A stretch of DNA of 64,000 bases from contig NZ_JAJHVV010000009.1 of assembly GCF_023145695.1 (NCBI RefSeq), positions 1 through 64,000 on the forward strand. The letters run 5' to 3'. The translations under genes were made by a program, and so were the position numbers. The notes beneath the pieces were generated by a model. The model was not told the origin of the DNA and searched no databases. It saw only the letters and a program-made list of their open reading frames with translations. This DNA is from Vibrio amylolyticus (GTDB lineage: Bacteria > Pseudomonadota > Gammaproteobacteria > Enterobacterales > Vibrionaceae). Shown one piece after another: positions 45,715 to 54,448 of the stretch (its first letter is position 1; every line of letters begins with the position of its first letter).

Positions 45715-46200
45715 TTATTTTAAATACTTAACGTGTGCTTCCATCTCTTCACCAATCTCTTTACGCATATTCATCAAGCGAATGGCTGAATCTCTAAGGT
45801 GAATATCTTCTTCTGTGGTGGGCACCCACTCAGGAACCTGAGTTGAATTGCCGTTCTCATCAACGGCTACCATGATAACGATACAGTGAGTCGTTAGGCG
45901 GTTATTCAGCTCTTTAGGATCACTTGCTTGCACATCAATGGCAATATGCATAGAACTACGGCCTGTGTATATCACCTTAGCACTGACCTCAACTAAGTTA
46001 CCTACATGAATAGGGGCAACAAAACGAATTCCACCGGCATAGGCCGTAATACAGTACTTACCACTCCAGGCTGCTGAACACGCATAGGCAGCTAAATCAA
46101 TCCATTTCATAGCAGCGCCGCCATGAACCTTACCACCAAAATTAACATCACTCGGCTCAGCTAAAAATCGCAATGTTACTTCTCTTTTTCCACTGCTCAT
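45715..46200 (-). CDS. Acyl-CoA thioesterase (YciA-type hot-dog fold)
   Basis: Hydrolyses acyl-CoA to free acid and CoA. The 161-residue protein has the hot-dog signature of YciA-like enzymes: AEPSDVNFGGKVHGGAAMKWIDLAAYACSA (N-H-x-G-type helix, here N20 and H26), the central strand RFVAPIHVGNLVEVSAKV, and the C-terminal VPEWVPTTEEDIHLRDSA. The substrate length cannot be told. The ATG at 46200 is followed by the normal start of the fold. A single gene. Confidence 0.85.
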   Translation of the reverse strand: MSSGKREVTLRFLAEPSDVNFGGKVHGGAAMKWIDLAAYACSAAWSGKYCITAYAGGIRFVAPIHVGNLVEVSAKVIYTGRSSMHIAIDVQASDPKELNNRLTTHCIVIMVAVDENGNSTQVPEWVPTTEEDIHLRDSAIRLMNMRKEIGEEMEAHVKYLK

Positions 46201-46398
46201 AGTTCAATCCTTTATTGTTATATGTCTTTCACTGCTTATTAACCTGAACTCAGGAAAACAATAAGTTAACAAACTGTAACATATTCAATTTCATTTGGCT
46301 TTTAAAGCCTGACTTAAGATTAAGCGTAGTGTACTAAAGCCTATTTGGCGTAATAACAACACAATAGGGAAGGTGACTTTTTCAGATGGATAGAACAT

Positions 46399-46447
46399 GA
46401 AAAAGAGCCTGAACATTACCGTGAATAAGTAATGATCAAGCTCTTTT
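46399..46447 (-). terminator. Terminator of the small membrane protein gene
   Basis: AAAAGAGC (46401-46408) with GCTCTTTT (46440-46447), and inside them CATTAC/GTAATG (46414-46419, 46429-46434). A U run follows on the minus strand. Confidence 0.75.
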
Positions 46448-46509
46448 AGGGGGAATCTATATTCATTCAAACATCCAATCGCTCGGGGGAAGCTGTTGGA
46501 TGGAGTTAG

Positions 46510-46767
46510 TTACGACTTGCGGTTTACTTCTTCATATTCACCATCAATGGTATTCGCATTGTTATCCATAGCAGAATTCATATTGGCGTATTGAGGCTGA
46601 CCATTCATATTGAAGTGGCCGTTATTCATTTGATTTTGCATCTGTTTTTGAAGGCGCTTACCTGTAATCAATGCAACGATAGTTAATGGAATAGCCATTA
46701 CCAATGCAAACACAAGAGTGAAAAAGCCAGTGATTACCGCGAGTGTGCTTACTATTAATCTATTCAT
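46510..46767 (-). CDS. Small membrane protein with Asn/Met-rich tail
   Basis: An 85-residue protein with one long or two short membrane helices (LIVSTLAVITGFFTLVFALVMAIPLTIVALITG, 4-36), a basic turn (KRLQKQ), and a soluble tail very rich in Asn, Met and Gln, ending TIDGEYEEVNRK. I do not recognise the family. It has a terminator of its own. It faces away from hcp. Confidence 0.6.
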   Translation of the reverse strand: MNRLIVSTLAVITGFFTLVFALVMAIPLTIVALITGKRLQKQMQNQMNNGHFNMNGQPQYANMNSAMDNNANTIDGEYEEVNRKS

Positions 46768-46858
46768 ATCTTCTATTACCTCTTAATTAACGACATCAGT
46801 TTAACGGTCTAAAGATGAACAAAACATGAATATGGAGTGGAGTCATTAAGACACTTAT

Positions 46859-46976
46859 GTGTAGTTTACTGGCTATCTTAAGGAGAGTCATATTGACCTT
46901 TATTATCGTGTGGTTTTTATAAGTAATTGTATTTGCTGAGTAATAGTTTTGGCACGCTTAATGCTCTATAGGGCGA
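46859..46976 (+). promoter_or_regulatory. hcp promoter: sigma-54 element with NorR-like sites
   Basis: TTGGCACGCTTAATGC (46949-46964) fits a sigma-54 promoter, with GG (46951-46952) and GC (46963-46964) 12 bases apart; only the first T of TTGC differs. The start would be near 46976. Upstream lie two GT-N7-AC sequences like NorR sites: GTGTAGTTTAC (46859-46869) and GTCATATTGAC (46887-46897, itself a near-perfect palindrome). NorR is the nitric-oxide-sensing activator of sigma-54 promoters. The next gene, hcp, protects against nitrosative stress, which fits well. Confidence 0.7.
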
Positions 46977-47060
46977 GAGCAATTTAAAAACTAACGAGTG
47001 TTCAGCACTGGTTAGAGAATTAATAAGCAAGTAAGCAATCTAACAACACTGGAGCCTTAA

Positions 47061-48728
47061 ATGTTCTGTATTCAATGTGAACAAACAATTCAAACGCCTG
47101 TCTCTAAAGGGTGTTCTTACACTCAAGGTATGTGTGGTAAAACGTCGGATGTATCCGACCTACAAGATGTGTTAGTGCATTCGCTACAAGGGGTCTCTTT
47201 TTGGGCTAACGTAGGGCGATCTTGTGGTGTTATTGATATTGAGGTGGATGAGTGGGCACCAAAAGCCTTTTTCGCAACCTTAACCAATGTGAACTTCGAT
47301 CCTGAACGTATTGTAGAGTTTTCCCAGCAATCTCAAGCGTTTAAAAAGCGTTTAGAACAAAAGGTACAAGCAGCTTCAATCGCAACTGGCTTTGTCATCC
47401 CAGAGCAATCAACAGCAGCCAAATTCAATCTTCCAACCGATGTTGACTCACTGTTAGCACTAGCGCCTTTAGCTGCTGTAAACCGAGGTCATGAATCACT
47501 GCATGAAGATGTCATTGGTCTGCGTTTATTGTGTCTTTATGGGCTAAAAGGCGCGGCTGCTTATATGGAACACGCTTTAGTTCTTGGTCAAACAGACACA
47601 GAAATTCAAGCTGAATACCATGAAATCATGGCACTACTTGGTACTGATCCGACGGATCTTCAACTGCTTTTAGATACATCAATGAAGATTGGTCTGATGA
47701 ACTACAAAGTGATGGAGATGTTGGACAAAGGGGAAACTCAAACCTTCGGTCACCCTGAGCCAACAAGTGTAAACGTGAAGACAGTAAAAGGTCACTGTAT
47801 TTTAGTGTCAGGTCATGATCTCCATGACTTAGAGAAGATACTTCAGCAAACGGAAGGAAAGGGCATTAATGTTTACACCAATGGTGAAATGTTGCCCGCT
47901 CACGGTTATCCAGAATTAAACAAATACCCTCACTTAGCGGGTAACTACGGAAGTGCTTGGCAGAATCAGCAAAAAGAGTTTGCCAACTTCCCCGGCGCGA
48001 TTGTGATGACTTCTAACTGTCTTCTTAACCCTGACGTTGGCCAGTACCGAGATCGTCTATTCACACGTAGCATTGTTGGTTGGCCAGGTGTGGCTCACTT
48101 GGAAGGTGATGATTTCTCTAAGGTGATTGAATGTGCATTGGCTCAGCCTGGTTTTACTCAAAACGAAATTGAACAGAACATCACGGTTGGTTTTGGTCGT
48201 AATGCACTAATGGCTGCAGCTCCTGCGGTTATTGAGCAAGTGAAAGAAGGTAATATTAAACACTTCTTCCTTGTGGGGGGCTGTGATGGTGATAAGTCTG
48301 AGCGTAGCTACTACACCGACTTCACTAGCCAAGCACCGGATGACACGCTTATTTTGACGCTTGCTTGCGGTAAGTTCCGCTTTAACAAGAACCAATTTGG
48401 TGACATCAACGGAATCCCACGTTTATTAGATGTTGGTCAATGTAACGATGCCTATTCAGCGATTCAACTGGCTCTGGCTTTAGCGGATGAGTTTGATTGC
48501 GGTATTAACGAGTTACCATTGACGCTGGTTCTTTCTTGGTTCGAGCAAAAAGCGATTGTCATCTTATTAACCTTGTTTGCCCTTGGGGTGAAAGGTATCT
48601 ACACAGGCCCTACAGCGCCAGCGTTCTTAACTGATAATCTTTTAAAGATCATTCAAGATCAGTTTGATATGCGCTCTATCTCTTCCCCTGAAGAAGATTT
48701 GGCAACAATCTTAGAAGTTAACGCGTAG
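47061..48728 (+). CDS. hcp: Hcp, hybrid-cluster protein (hydroxylamine/NO reductase)
   Basis: Reduces nitric oxide and hydroxylamine under anaerobic nitrosative stress and, in E. coli, drives S-nitrosylation. The 555-residue protein has the N-terminal [2Fe-2S] ligands C3, C6, C18 and C25, and hybrid-cluster ligands in the later segments ([46 protein letters not shown]). The length fits E. coli Hcp (550). A sigma-54 promoter precedes it, and its reductase hcr follows 77 bases on. Confidence 0.95.
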   Translation: MFCIQCEQTIQTPVSKGCSYTQGMCGKTSDVSDLQDVLVHSLQGVSFWANVGRSCGVIDIEVDEWAPKAFFATLTNVNFDPERIVEFSQQSQAFKKRLEQKVQAASIATGFVIPEQSTAAKFNLPTDVDSLLALAPLAAVNRGHESLHEDVIGLRLLCLYGLKGAAAYMEHALVLGQTDTEIQAEYHEIMALLGTDPTDLQLLLDTSMKIGLMNYKVMEMLDKGETQTFGHPEPTSVNVKTVKGHCILVSGHDLHDLEKILQQTEGKGINVYTNGEMLPAHGYPELNKYPHLAGNYGSAWQNQQKEFANFPGAIVMTSNCLLNPDVGQYRDRLFTRSIVGWPGVAHLEGDDFSKVIECALAQPGFTQNEIEQNITVGFGRNALMAAAPAVIEQVKEGNIKHFFLVGGCDGDKSERSYYTDFTSQAPDDTLILTLACGKFRFNKNQFGDINGIPRLLDVGQCNDAYSAIQLALALADEFDCGINELPLTLVLSWFEQKAIVILLTLFALGVKGIYTGPTAPAFLTDNLLKIIQDQFDMRSISSPEEDLATILEVNA

Positions 48729-48743
48729 TTCCTTACCTTATTT

Positions 48744-48767
48744 AAGCCCCACATTAATGGGGCTTTT
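48744..48767 (+). terminator. Hairpin between hcp and hcr
   Basis: AAGCCCC (48744-48750), 8-base loop, GGGGCTTTT (48759-48767). It has the form of a terminator, so hcr probably depends on partial read-through or its own promoter. Confidence 0.75.
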
Positions 48768-48805
48768 CTCCTTTTATCCCATTATTTATAGAGAGTACAA
48801 AGCTT

Positions 48806-49849
48806 ATGCAAGCTTGGTCTAATAGTGAGTCAGTGGAACTCACCTGTTTAAAAAAATGGCAGGAAACCGCAGATACCGTCAGCGTAGAACTCGGCTCTCG
48901 TCACGAGGATATGGTATTTGATTTTAAGCCTGGTCAATTTATTACTTTGGGTATTAATATGCCTGAAAAATTGGATTATCGTGCTTACTCGATCAGTTCA
49001 TTAGCCGGACAACCAAGATTAAAACTGACCGTTAAACGCGTGAACCAAGGGTTAATGTCGAACTATATTGTTGATCACCTTGATGAAGGCGATCAGGTGA
49101 GTGCATTAAAGCCCGCTGGTGCATTTAACTGCATAGATTGTCCCCCAACTGCTACGAAAAAGGTGACGTTAATCAGTGCTGGGTGCGGAATTACCCCTGT
49201 CATGGCTATGGCGCAACACTGGCTTGAAAACGAGAAAGACGTAGACATAGACTTCATTCACACCGCTAACAATCGACTAGAAACAATATACTTTCACGAG
49301 TTAAAAGAGCTAGACCGACAACATAGTAACTTTAATTTCAAGTTACTGCTTAATGACAGTAAAGGCACGGATTATCCCCAAGGTTATTTGGATAAATCTT
49401 GGCTCGAACGCTTAGCTCCCGGTATCGTCAGTAGTACGGTATACCTTTGTGGCCCTGTTGGATTTATGGAAGATATTGAGTCTTATCTTAAAGAGATGAA
49501 CTTTGATATGAGCCAGTTCTTTCAAGAGAGCTTTACGCCGTCGGAAAAGGACAGCAACAACGCCGTGGAAGGCTCTCAAGGTGACGTTGTCAAAATAATG
49601 GTACCGAGCTTTGGTGTTGAAGTAGAAGCCGAAAGCGACAGTACGTTGATTGATGCGCTCGAAAAAGGTGGCGTGCCAGTTATTGCCGCTTGTCGGAGCG
49701 GAATCTGCGGATCATGCAAATGTAAGGTGACGAAGGGAAGTATCACCTCGAGCAGCACTGAAACGTTAACGCCTGAAGAGATTGAACAAGGCTTTGTTCT
49801 AGCGTGTTCAAGCAAAGTTAGCGGTGATGTGGAAATTGCCCTTAGCTAA
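48806..49849 (+). CDS. hcr: Hcr, NADH oxidoreductase of Hcp
   Basis: Passes electrons from NADH to Hcp. The 347-residue protein has an FAD domain (RAYSISSLAGQP near 58-69), an NAD domain (LISAGCGITPVMAM near 127-140; YLCGPVGFME), and a C-terminal plant-type [2Fe-2S] ferredoxin (CRSGICGSCKCKV, with a fourth Cys in VLACSS). Length and order match E. coli Hcr (322) with a slightly longer N-terminus. It lies after hcp. Confidence 0.93.
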   Translation: MQAWSNSESVELTCLKKWQETADTVSVELGSRHEDMVFDFKPGQFITLGINMPEKLDYRAYSISSLAGQPRLKLTVKRVNQGLMSNYIVDHLDEGDQVSALKPAGAFNCIDCPPTATKKVTLISAGCGITPVMAMAQHWLENEKDVDIDFIHTANNRLETIYFHELKELDRQHSNFNFKLLLNDSKGTDYPQGYLDKSWLERLAPGIVSSTVYLCGPVGFMEDIESYLKEMNFDMSQFFQESFTPSEKDSNNAVEGSQGDVVKIMVPSFGVEVEAESDSTLIDALEKGGVPVIAACRSGICGSCKCKVTKGSITSSSTETLTPEEIEQGFVLACSSKVSGDVEIALS

Positions 49850-49889
49850 GTAGCCCTATTAGTGATTGAAAATATAGCGTAGAAAATGA

Positions 49890-49935
49890 AAGCCACAGTT
49901 TGCTGTCCTGTAGAGGGTTGCTAACGGAGTGGCTT
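49890..49935. terminator. Weak hairpin between hcr and the RpiR gene
   Basis: AAGCCAC (49890-49896) with GTGGCTT (49929-49935), loop of 32 bases. It lies between two convergent genes and could end both; the signal is weak. Confidence 0.35.
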
Positions 49936-49949
49936 AATCATTAGAAAGA

Positions 49950-50813
49950 CTAATCGCCGAGTGGTTGACGCTCCAAGCCGCCTCGATGGGAGTCTAACGC
50001 CATCTTAAGTCGTCTTAGTTTGTCTCTAGAGCTACGTTTATGAGCGACGGCCAATTCAAGAGATATCACATCCACCAAAGCCAGCATCGCATAGCGAGAA
50101 GCCGAGGGTTTATAGATGAAGTCCGTCTCGTCGTGTTGAATGGGTAGAACCAGATCAGCGCTTTGGGCTAGGGGGGTATTTACGGGGGTAATCGCAATCA
50201 CTTTCATGCCGTATTTCTTGATAAGCTGGGCTGTTTCTACCAAAACAGGCGTATAACCGGTGGCAGAAATGATCACAAACACATCACTCTTATCGGCGGT
50301 TGCGGCCACCATTTGAGCGAGCATGCCATCGTTGTAAGCAACAACGGCGTAGCCGAATCGGAATAGACGGTGTTGTAGCTCTTGAGAGGCTATGGTTGAA
50401 CCGCCGCCCATACCAATTGATACAATCTGTCTTGCTTCGTGGAGCCAAGTAATCGCTGTCTCAATATCTTGCTCATTGATTAAGCTTCGATTGATGTCCA
50501 ATGACTGTTTTATAGATTCATAGACACCTTGGTAACCCGTTTGATCGGGCGGCTCCAAGATGAATCGCTGACCAATAGTAAGCGACTGTGCTAATTTGAA
50601 TTTCATATCTCGCACGTTGCTGCAACCTATCGCCTTAGCAAAGCGGGTGATCGTTGCTTCGCTCACCTGTGCGTTTTCTGCTAGCTCAGTAATGCTCGCA
50701 TTGGCAGCGAGATTAATGTCATCCATGATTAGCTTAGCGACTTTTTTCTCGGCATCACGTAGCGCACTAAAACGCTCGGTGATCTGAGAAACAATATCTA
50801 CTTCAAGAGTCAA
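49950..50813 (-). CDS. RpiR/MurR-family regulator with SIS domain
   Basis: A 287-residue regulator of sugar-acid and amino-sugar use. Residues 1-77 are the RpiR helix-turn-helix (ASITELAENAQVSEATITRFAKAIGC), and 125-255 a SIS domain that binds phosphosugars (SIGMGGGSTIASQELQHRLFRFG; VFVIISATGYTPVLVETAQ). It lies downstream of the deaminase gene on the same strand and beside the deacylase-symporter-kinase-aldolase genes, so it is the likely controller. KDPG or another phosphorylated intermediate would be a natural ligand, but that is inference. Confidence 0.88.
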   Translation of the reverse strand: MTLEVDIVSQITERFSALRDAEKKVAKLIMDDINLAANASITELAENAQVSEATITRFAKAIGCSNVRDMKFKLAQSLTIGQRFILEPPDQTGYQGVYESIKQSLDINRSLINEQDIETAITWLHEARQIVSIGMGGGSTIASQELQHRLFRFGYAVVAYNDGMLAQMVAATADKSDVFVIISATGYTPVLVETAQLIKKYGMKVIAITPVNTPLAQSADLVLPIQHDETDFIYKPSASRYAMLALVDVISLELAVAHKRSSRDKLRRLKMALDSHRGGLERQPLGD

Positions 50814-50892
50814 AATTACCGTCCTTCTATTTGATATCTTGCTGTAGATATCGTTCTTCGATGTTTATATCAGTATTGATAAAACATGCCAA

Positions 50893-52146
50893 TTAAAAGC
50901 AAGTTTCAACCCAGTGAGTGACCATAAATTCATCATCACAAACCGCAATATGACGCCATTTATCAAACGTTAAGCAAGGGTGGGAAGTAGAGAAGGCAAT
51001 CATGTCACCCACTTGAATATCGTTTTCAGCGTCAACTTCAATGAAGGTGTGCTGATCCATCACGTCCGTTGAGGTGATACCGGCGACTGAAATTGGCTTA
51101 CCGTTACTGTAAGCCCGTTCTGCGATAGGCAAGCCCGCATCAAACGCCACATCACGTTTACCCATACCAACGATCGCTTTCGTTGGCTCTGGTCTTGAAA
51201 TGACATACGCCCAAATCTCTAATGAAGATTCAAGATCGCCCCCGAGCTCACAAGCGTAACCACTGTTCGCTTGAGCACGGCTCATTACTTTGCTTTGCGC
51301 ATCAAGATAGATACCCGTGTCGTGAATGGCGTAGCAGCCTGGGCGAATGATTGCGGTCGCGTGGGTTAGGTTTGAAAAACATTCTGCAACCACGTCATAC
51401 CAAGCGGAACCGGCTCCTGTGATGATCGGCTTGTCATTGATTAAGTTGTCATTTGACAGTGTTTGAACCAACGCGAGTGTGTCGTTCAAAAACTCACGAA
51501 TCAGCTGCTCTTGGTTTGGGCCTTGAATGACCCCTTCATAGACTTCGATACCCGCTAACTTTAATGATGACATTCCTTGCATAGCATCAGCGAGTTCCAG
51601 TAACTCTTCGCCGCTACGGCAACCGCAACGTCCACCTTGCACGCCACGTTCTAATAGAACATTAAGTGTATGGCTAGTTTGAGCGAAGAAGCTATCCAGT
51701 TGATCGAGGTTGATCATCGAATCGGCGCAGCAATAGAAGTCGACATCAAATTGTTCAATTAGATTCGCAACGAGTGCCATGTTCGCTTTACCAACCAACT
51801 GGTTGGCCATGATGATGTTCTTGGCACCCGCTAATGCGGCTACCTCTGCTTGAATAGGGGTAGCGACGGTAACTCCCCAAGCACCATTTTCTAATTGCTG
51901 CTGAATAAAATCAGGCGTCATTGACGTTTTACTGTGTGGCGCCAGCTGAACATGATGGTGGTCAGCGAAACGTTGCATCCACTGAAGGTTGTTTTGTAGT
52001 GACGATTGTTTCACAACCGCTACAGGCAACGAAATGTCTTCCTTAATCAGGCTGTATTGCATGTTCTCTTCTAACGTTACAGCGCGCCCTTTTTGGCCGA
52101 GATGAGCGAGTCCAAGTAGGTCTTTTTGATAGTTTCTATCATTCAT
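50893..52146 (-). CDS. PLP-dependent D-amino-acid deaminase, probably D-glucosaminate-type
   Basis: A 417-residue enzyme of the fold-type III PLP group (D-serine dehydratase/D-threonine aldolase-like). The PLP-lysine region is LAPHSKTSMTPDF (about 70-82), then AWGVTVATPIQAEVA, GVQGGRCGCRSGEE, ITGAGSAWYDVV, RPGCYAIHD and the metal-type C-terminal CLTFDKW. Some members are D-glucosaminate dehydratases, forming 2-keto-3-deoxygluconate and ammonia; kdgK and eda nearby fit this reaction better than a D-serine one. ATG 52146 has GGAG. It shares a control region with the divergent deacylase gene. Confidence 0.8.
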   Translation of the reverse strand: MNDRNYQKDLLGLAHLGQKGRAVTLEENMQYSLIKEDISLPVAVVKQSSLQNNLQWMQRFADHHHVQLAPHSKTSMTPDFIQQQLENGAWGVTVATPIQAEVAALAGAKNIIMANQLVGKANMALVANLIEQFDVDFYCCADSMINLDQLDSFFAQTSHTLNVLLERGVQGGRCGCRSGEELLELADAMQGMSSLKLAGIEVYEGVIQGPNQEQLIREFLNDTLALVQTLSNDNLINDKPIITGAGSAWYDVVAECFSNLTHATAIIRPGCYAIHDTGIYLDAQSKVMSRAQANSGYACELGGDLESSLEIWAYVISRPEPTKAIVGMGKRDVAFDAGLPIAERAYSNGKPISVAGITSTDVMDQHTFIEVDAENDIQVGDMIAFSTSHPCLTFDKWRHIAVCDDEFMVTHWVETCF

Positions 52147-52252
52147 TATTATTGTTTCTCCAGAGATTAAAGCAAACTAACATTGCCTAAGTTGTTGTTT
52201 TTGTTTGTTTGAATGCAATCATGATACTTTTAATGTTAGAAACTATCAAACA
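52125..52252. promoter_or_regulatory. Operator candidates between the deaminase and deacylase genes
   Basis: TTTGATAGTTTCT (52125-52137, in the 5' end of the deaminase gene) is repeated exactly in reverse complement as AGAAACTATCAAA (52238-52250). An additional pair, TGTTTGA (52206-52212) and TCAAACA (52246-52252), shares the second arm. The 113-base distance would suit a loop-forming regulator such as the RpiR protein at 49950. There is no direct evidence for its binding. Confidence 0.5.
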
Positions 52253-52342
52253 TTGAGTTTGTTTTTGTGTGTTTTATCACTGAATAATTCGTGGAGAATA
52301 TTAAGATAACCACAGTAGAAATGAGGATTGAGAGAGTAAATA

Positions 52343-53779
52343 ATGTTATTCGATACCATCATAAAAAATATAGAGGTGTTCGATGGCTCTGGTGAAGAGG
52401 CGTTTTTTGCTGATGTTGCAATCCGCGATAACCGCATTGAGAAAATTGGCAAGCTTGATTTAGAAGAGTGCCAACATGTTATCGAAGGTCATGGGCTTGC
52501 ATTGGCTCCGGGTTTTATCGACGTACATACCCATGACGACACCAACGTTATCCGCTACCCAGAGTGCTTACCAAAAATTAGCCAAGGTGTTACCACTGTT
52601 ATTGTAGGTAACTGTGGAATCAGTGCCTCTCCAGCAGTATTAGAAACTGCACCGCCTGATCCAATGAACCTTCTTGGTGAACAGAAAGATTTTAAATATC
52701 CATCTTTTATGGCGTATGCCGAAGCGGTGGAAAAAGCCAAGCCTGCTGTAAACGTAGCGGCGCTTGTCGGCCATACTACACTTCGTAACCAAGTGATGGA
52801 CCGCTTAGATAGAACCGCTACTGATGGTGAAATAGCGCAGATGCAATCGTCGTTAACCAAAGCGATGGAACAAGGTGCATTAGGTTTAAGTTCTGGTCTT
52901 GCTTATGCGAGTGCTAGACAAGCCACGGCAAATGAAGTCATGCAATTGTCTGAGGTTCTTGCTGAACATGGTGGCATCTACACGACTCACATGCGTACTG
53001 AATTTGAAGAAATTATCAGTGCGATGGACGAAGCGTTCGAAACTGGAAAACACGCTCGCGTTCCTGTTGTTATCTCACACCTAAAATGTGCAGGCGCTGG
53101 TAATTGGGGTAGAACAGTTGAGGTGATTGATCACCTAGAAACGGCGTCCAAGCACCAAGATGTCTCGTGTGATTGTTACCCGTATTCAGCGAGCTCATCA
53201 ACGCTTGATTTGAAGCAAGTGACTGATGAAATTGATATTTTCATTACGTGGTCTGAAGCCTTGCCACAGCACGCAGGTAAGATGCTGGGTGACATCGCGA
53301 GTGAAATGAACTTACCGCTGATGGACGCTGCAAAAGCGTTACAACCAGCGGGCGCGGTTTACCACTGCATGGATGAGAACGATGTGAAACGCGTATTAAA
53401 ATACAAGCTTACTATGGTGGGGTCTGATGGTTTACCGAACGATCCACATCCACACCCGCGCTTGTGGGGCACGTTCCCGAAAGTGTTAGGTCATTACAGC
53501 CGTGAAGAGAAGTTATTTTCCATGTCTGAAGCGATTCATAAAATGACAGGGCTTTCGGCAAAACGCTACAACTTAGCGCATCGTGGAATTATTAAAGAAG
53601 GGGCTTACGCTGATTTGGTGATATTTAATCCAAATACGGTTAAAGATACAGCAACTTTTGAAAATCCTATATCAGCTTCACAAGGTATAGAATACGTTTT
53701 TGTAAATGGAGAGCTGTCATATTATAAAGGGGCAGTGCAGAGTAAACGTTCTGGTGTATTTATATTTAATAATAAATAA
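52343..53779 (+). CDS. N-acyl-D-amino-acid deacylase (amidohydrolase)
   Basis: Removes an acyl group from N-acyl D-amino acids. The 478-residue protein is of D-aminoacylase type: the metal motif HTHDD (H62, H64), the conserved Cys of GNCGIS (C91), GLSSGLAYA, the downstream metal His of THMRTE and VVISHLKCAG, and the Asp of MVGSDGLPNDPHPHPR. Beside a D-glucosaminate-type deaminase, the natural substrate would be N-acetyl-D-glucosaminate, giving acetate and D-glucosaminate. It heads the plus-strand operon, with AGG/GAGAG ahead of the ATG. Confidence 0.88.
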   Translation: MLFDTIIKNIEVFDGSGEEAFFADVAIRDNRIEKIGKLDLEECQHVIEGHGLALAPGFIDVHTHDDTNVIRYPECLPKISQGVTTVIVGNCGISASPAVLETAPPDPMNLLGEQKDFKYPSFMAYAEAVEKAKPAVNVAALVGHTTLRNQVMDRLDRTATDGEIAQMQSSLTKAMEQGALGLSSGLAYASARQATANEVMQLSEVLAEHGGIYTTHMRTEFEEIISAMDEAFETGKHARVPVVISHLKCAGAGNWGRTVEVIDHLETASKHQDVSCDCYPYSASSSTLDLKQVTDEIDIFITWSEALPQHAGKMLGDIASEMNLPLMDAAKALQPAGAVYHCMDENDVKRVLKYKLTMVGSDGLPNDPHPHPRLWGTFPKVLGHYSREEKLFSMSEAIHKMTGLSAKRYNLAHRGIIKEGAYADLVIFNPNTVKDTATFENPISASQGIEYVFVNGELSYYKGAVQSKRSGVFIFNNK

Positions 53780-53848
53780 GCCAAATACATATCCAATATT
53801 AATTTAACTAAAATAAATCAATTTGATTATTTGAACTGGAGTAAGAAA

Positions 53849-54241
53849 ATGTCAATCAAACGTTATGGTGTAGAAGGTGGTACTGGTACAGGTGGTCAAC
53901 ACTTACCGTTTGCAAGAGCAACCGAAGCTGGTGGTTTCTTGTACGTATCAGGTCAAACACCGATGACAGATGGCGAAGTCGTTGAAGGCGGTATTATTGA
54001 TCAGTCTCGCTTAGCGATTCAAAACTGTGTTGATATCATGACCGAGTGTGGTTATGAGCTAGAAGACGTTATGCACGTTAAAGTAGTACTAACAGATTCT
54101 CGTTATTTTCAATCATTTAACAAAGTTTTTAAAGAGTTCTTTGGTGCTAACCCACCTGCTCGTATCTGTATGGTATGTGATTTGGTTGTTGACGTTAAAG
54201 TTGAAGTTGACGTTACCTGCTACCGTAAAGATCGTGCGTAA
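53849..54241 (+). CDS. RidA-family enamine/imine deaminase
   Basis: RidA proteins hydrolyse the reactive enamine/imine released by PLP-dependent dehydratases. The 130-residue protein has the family fold, FLYVSGQTPMTDGEVVEGGI, ILTE-like DIMTECGYELEDVMHVKVVLTD, and the end PPARICMVCDLVVDVKVEVD, with the substrate-binding Arg in PPARI. ATG 53849 has TGGAG; the in-frame TTG 53831 overlaps it. In this cluster it is likely to finish the deaminase reaction to 2-keto-3-deoxygluconate. Confidence 0.88.
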   Translation: MSIKRYGVEGGTGTGGQHLPFARATEAGGFLYVSGQTPMTDGEVVEGGIIDQSRLAIQNCVDIMTECGYELEDVMHVKVVLTDSRYFQSFNKVFKEFFGANPPARICMVCDLVVDVKVEVDVTCYRKDRA

Positions 54242-54266
54242 TAACACGTAAATAAAGATCCAATAT

Positions 54267-54337
54267 AGATATTAGGATCGACTTTAATTAAACTGTGCAC
54301 AAATAGATGTACTGAAATTAATGTGGACCTAATATCT
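54267..54337 (+). promoter_or_regulatory. Long hairpin between ridA and the symporter gene
   Basis: AGATATTAGG (54267-54276) and CCTAATATCT (54328-54337), a perfect 10-bp stem with a 51-base loop in the 207-base gap. It may serve as an mRNA processing or attenuation site in the operon. Confidence 0.4.
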
Positions 54338-54448
54338 AGAACCCTACAAATATAATCACAAACGAATTATTAAATATAACCTATCAAGTGATTATGTTAT
54401 TAAAAATAATAGATGAATTATTAAATTCATATATTGGAGATCTGCGCA

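Noticed and set aside
50893..52146. Reading the deaminase as a D-serine or D-threonine enzyme
   Set aside because: The family allows it, but the linked RidA, KDG kinase and KDPG aldolase genes only make sense with a product of KDG type.
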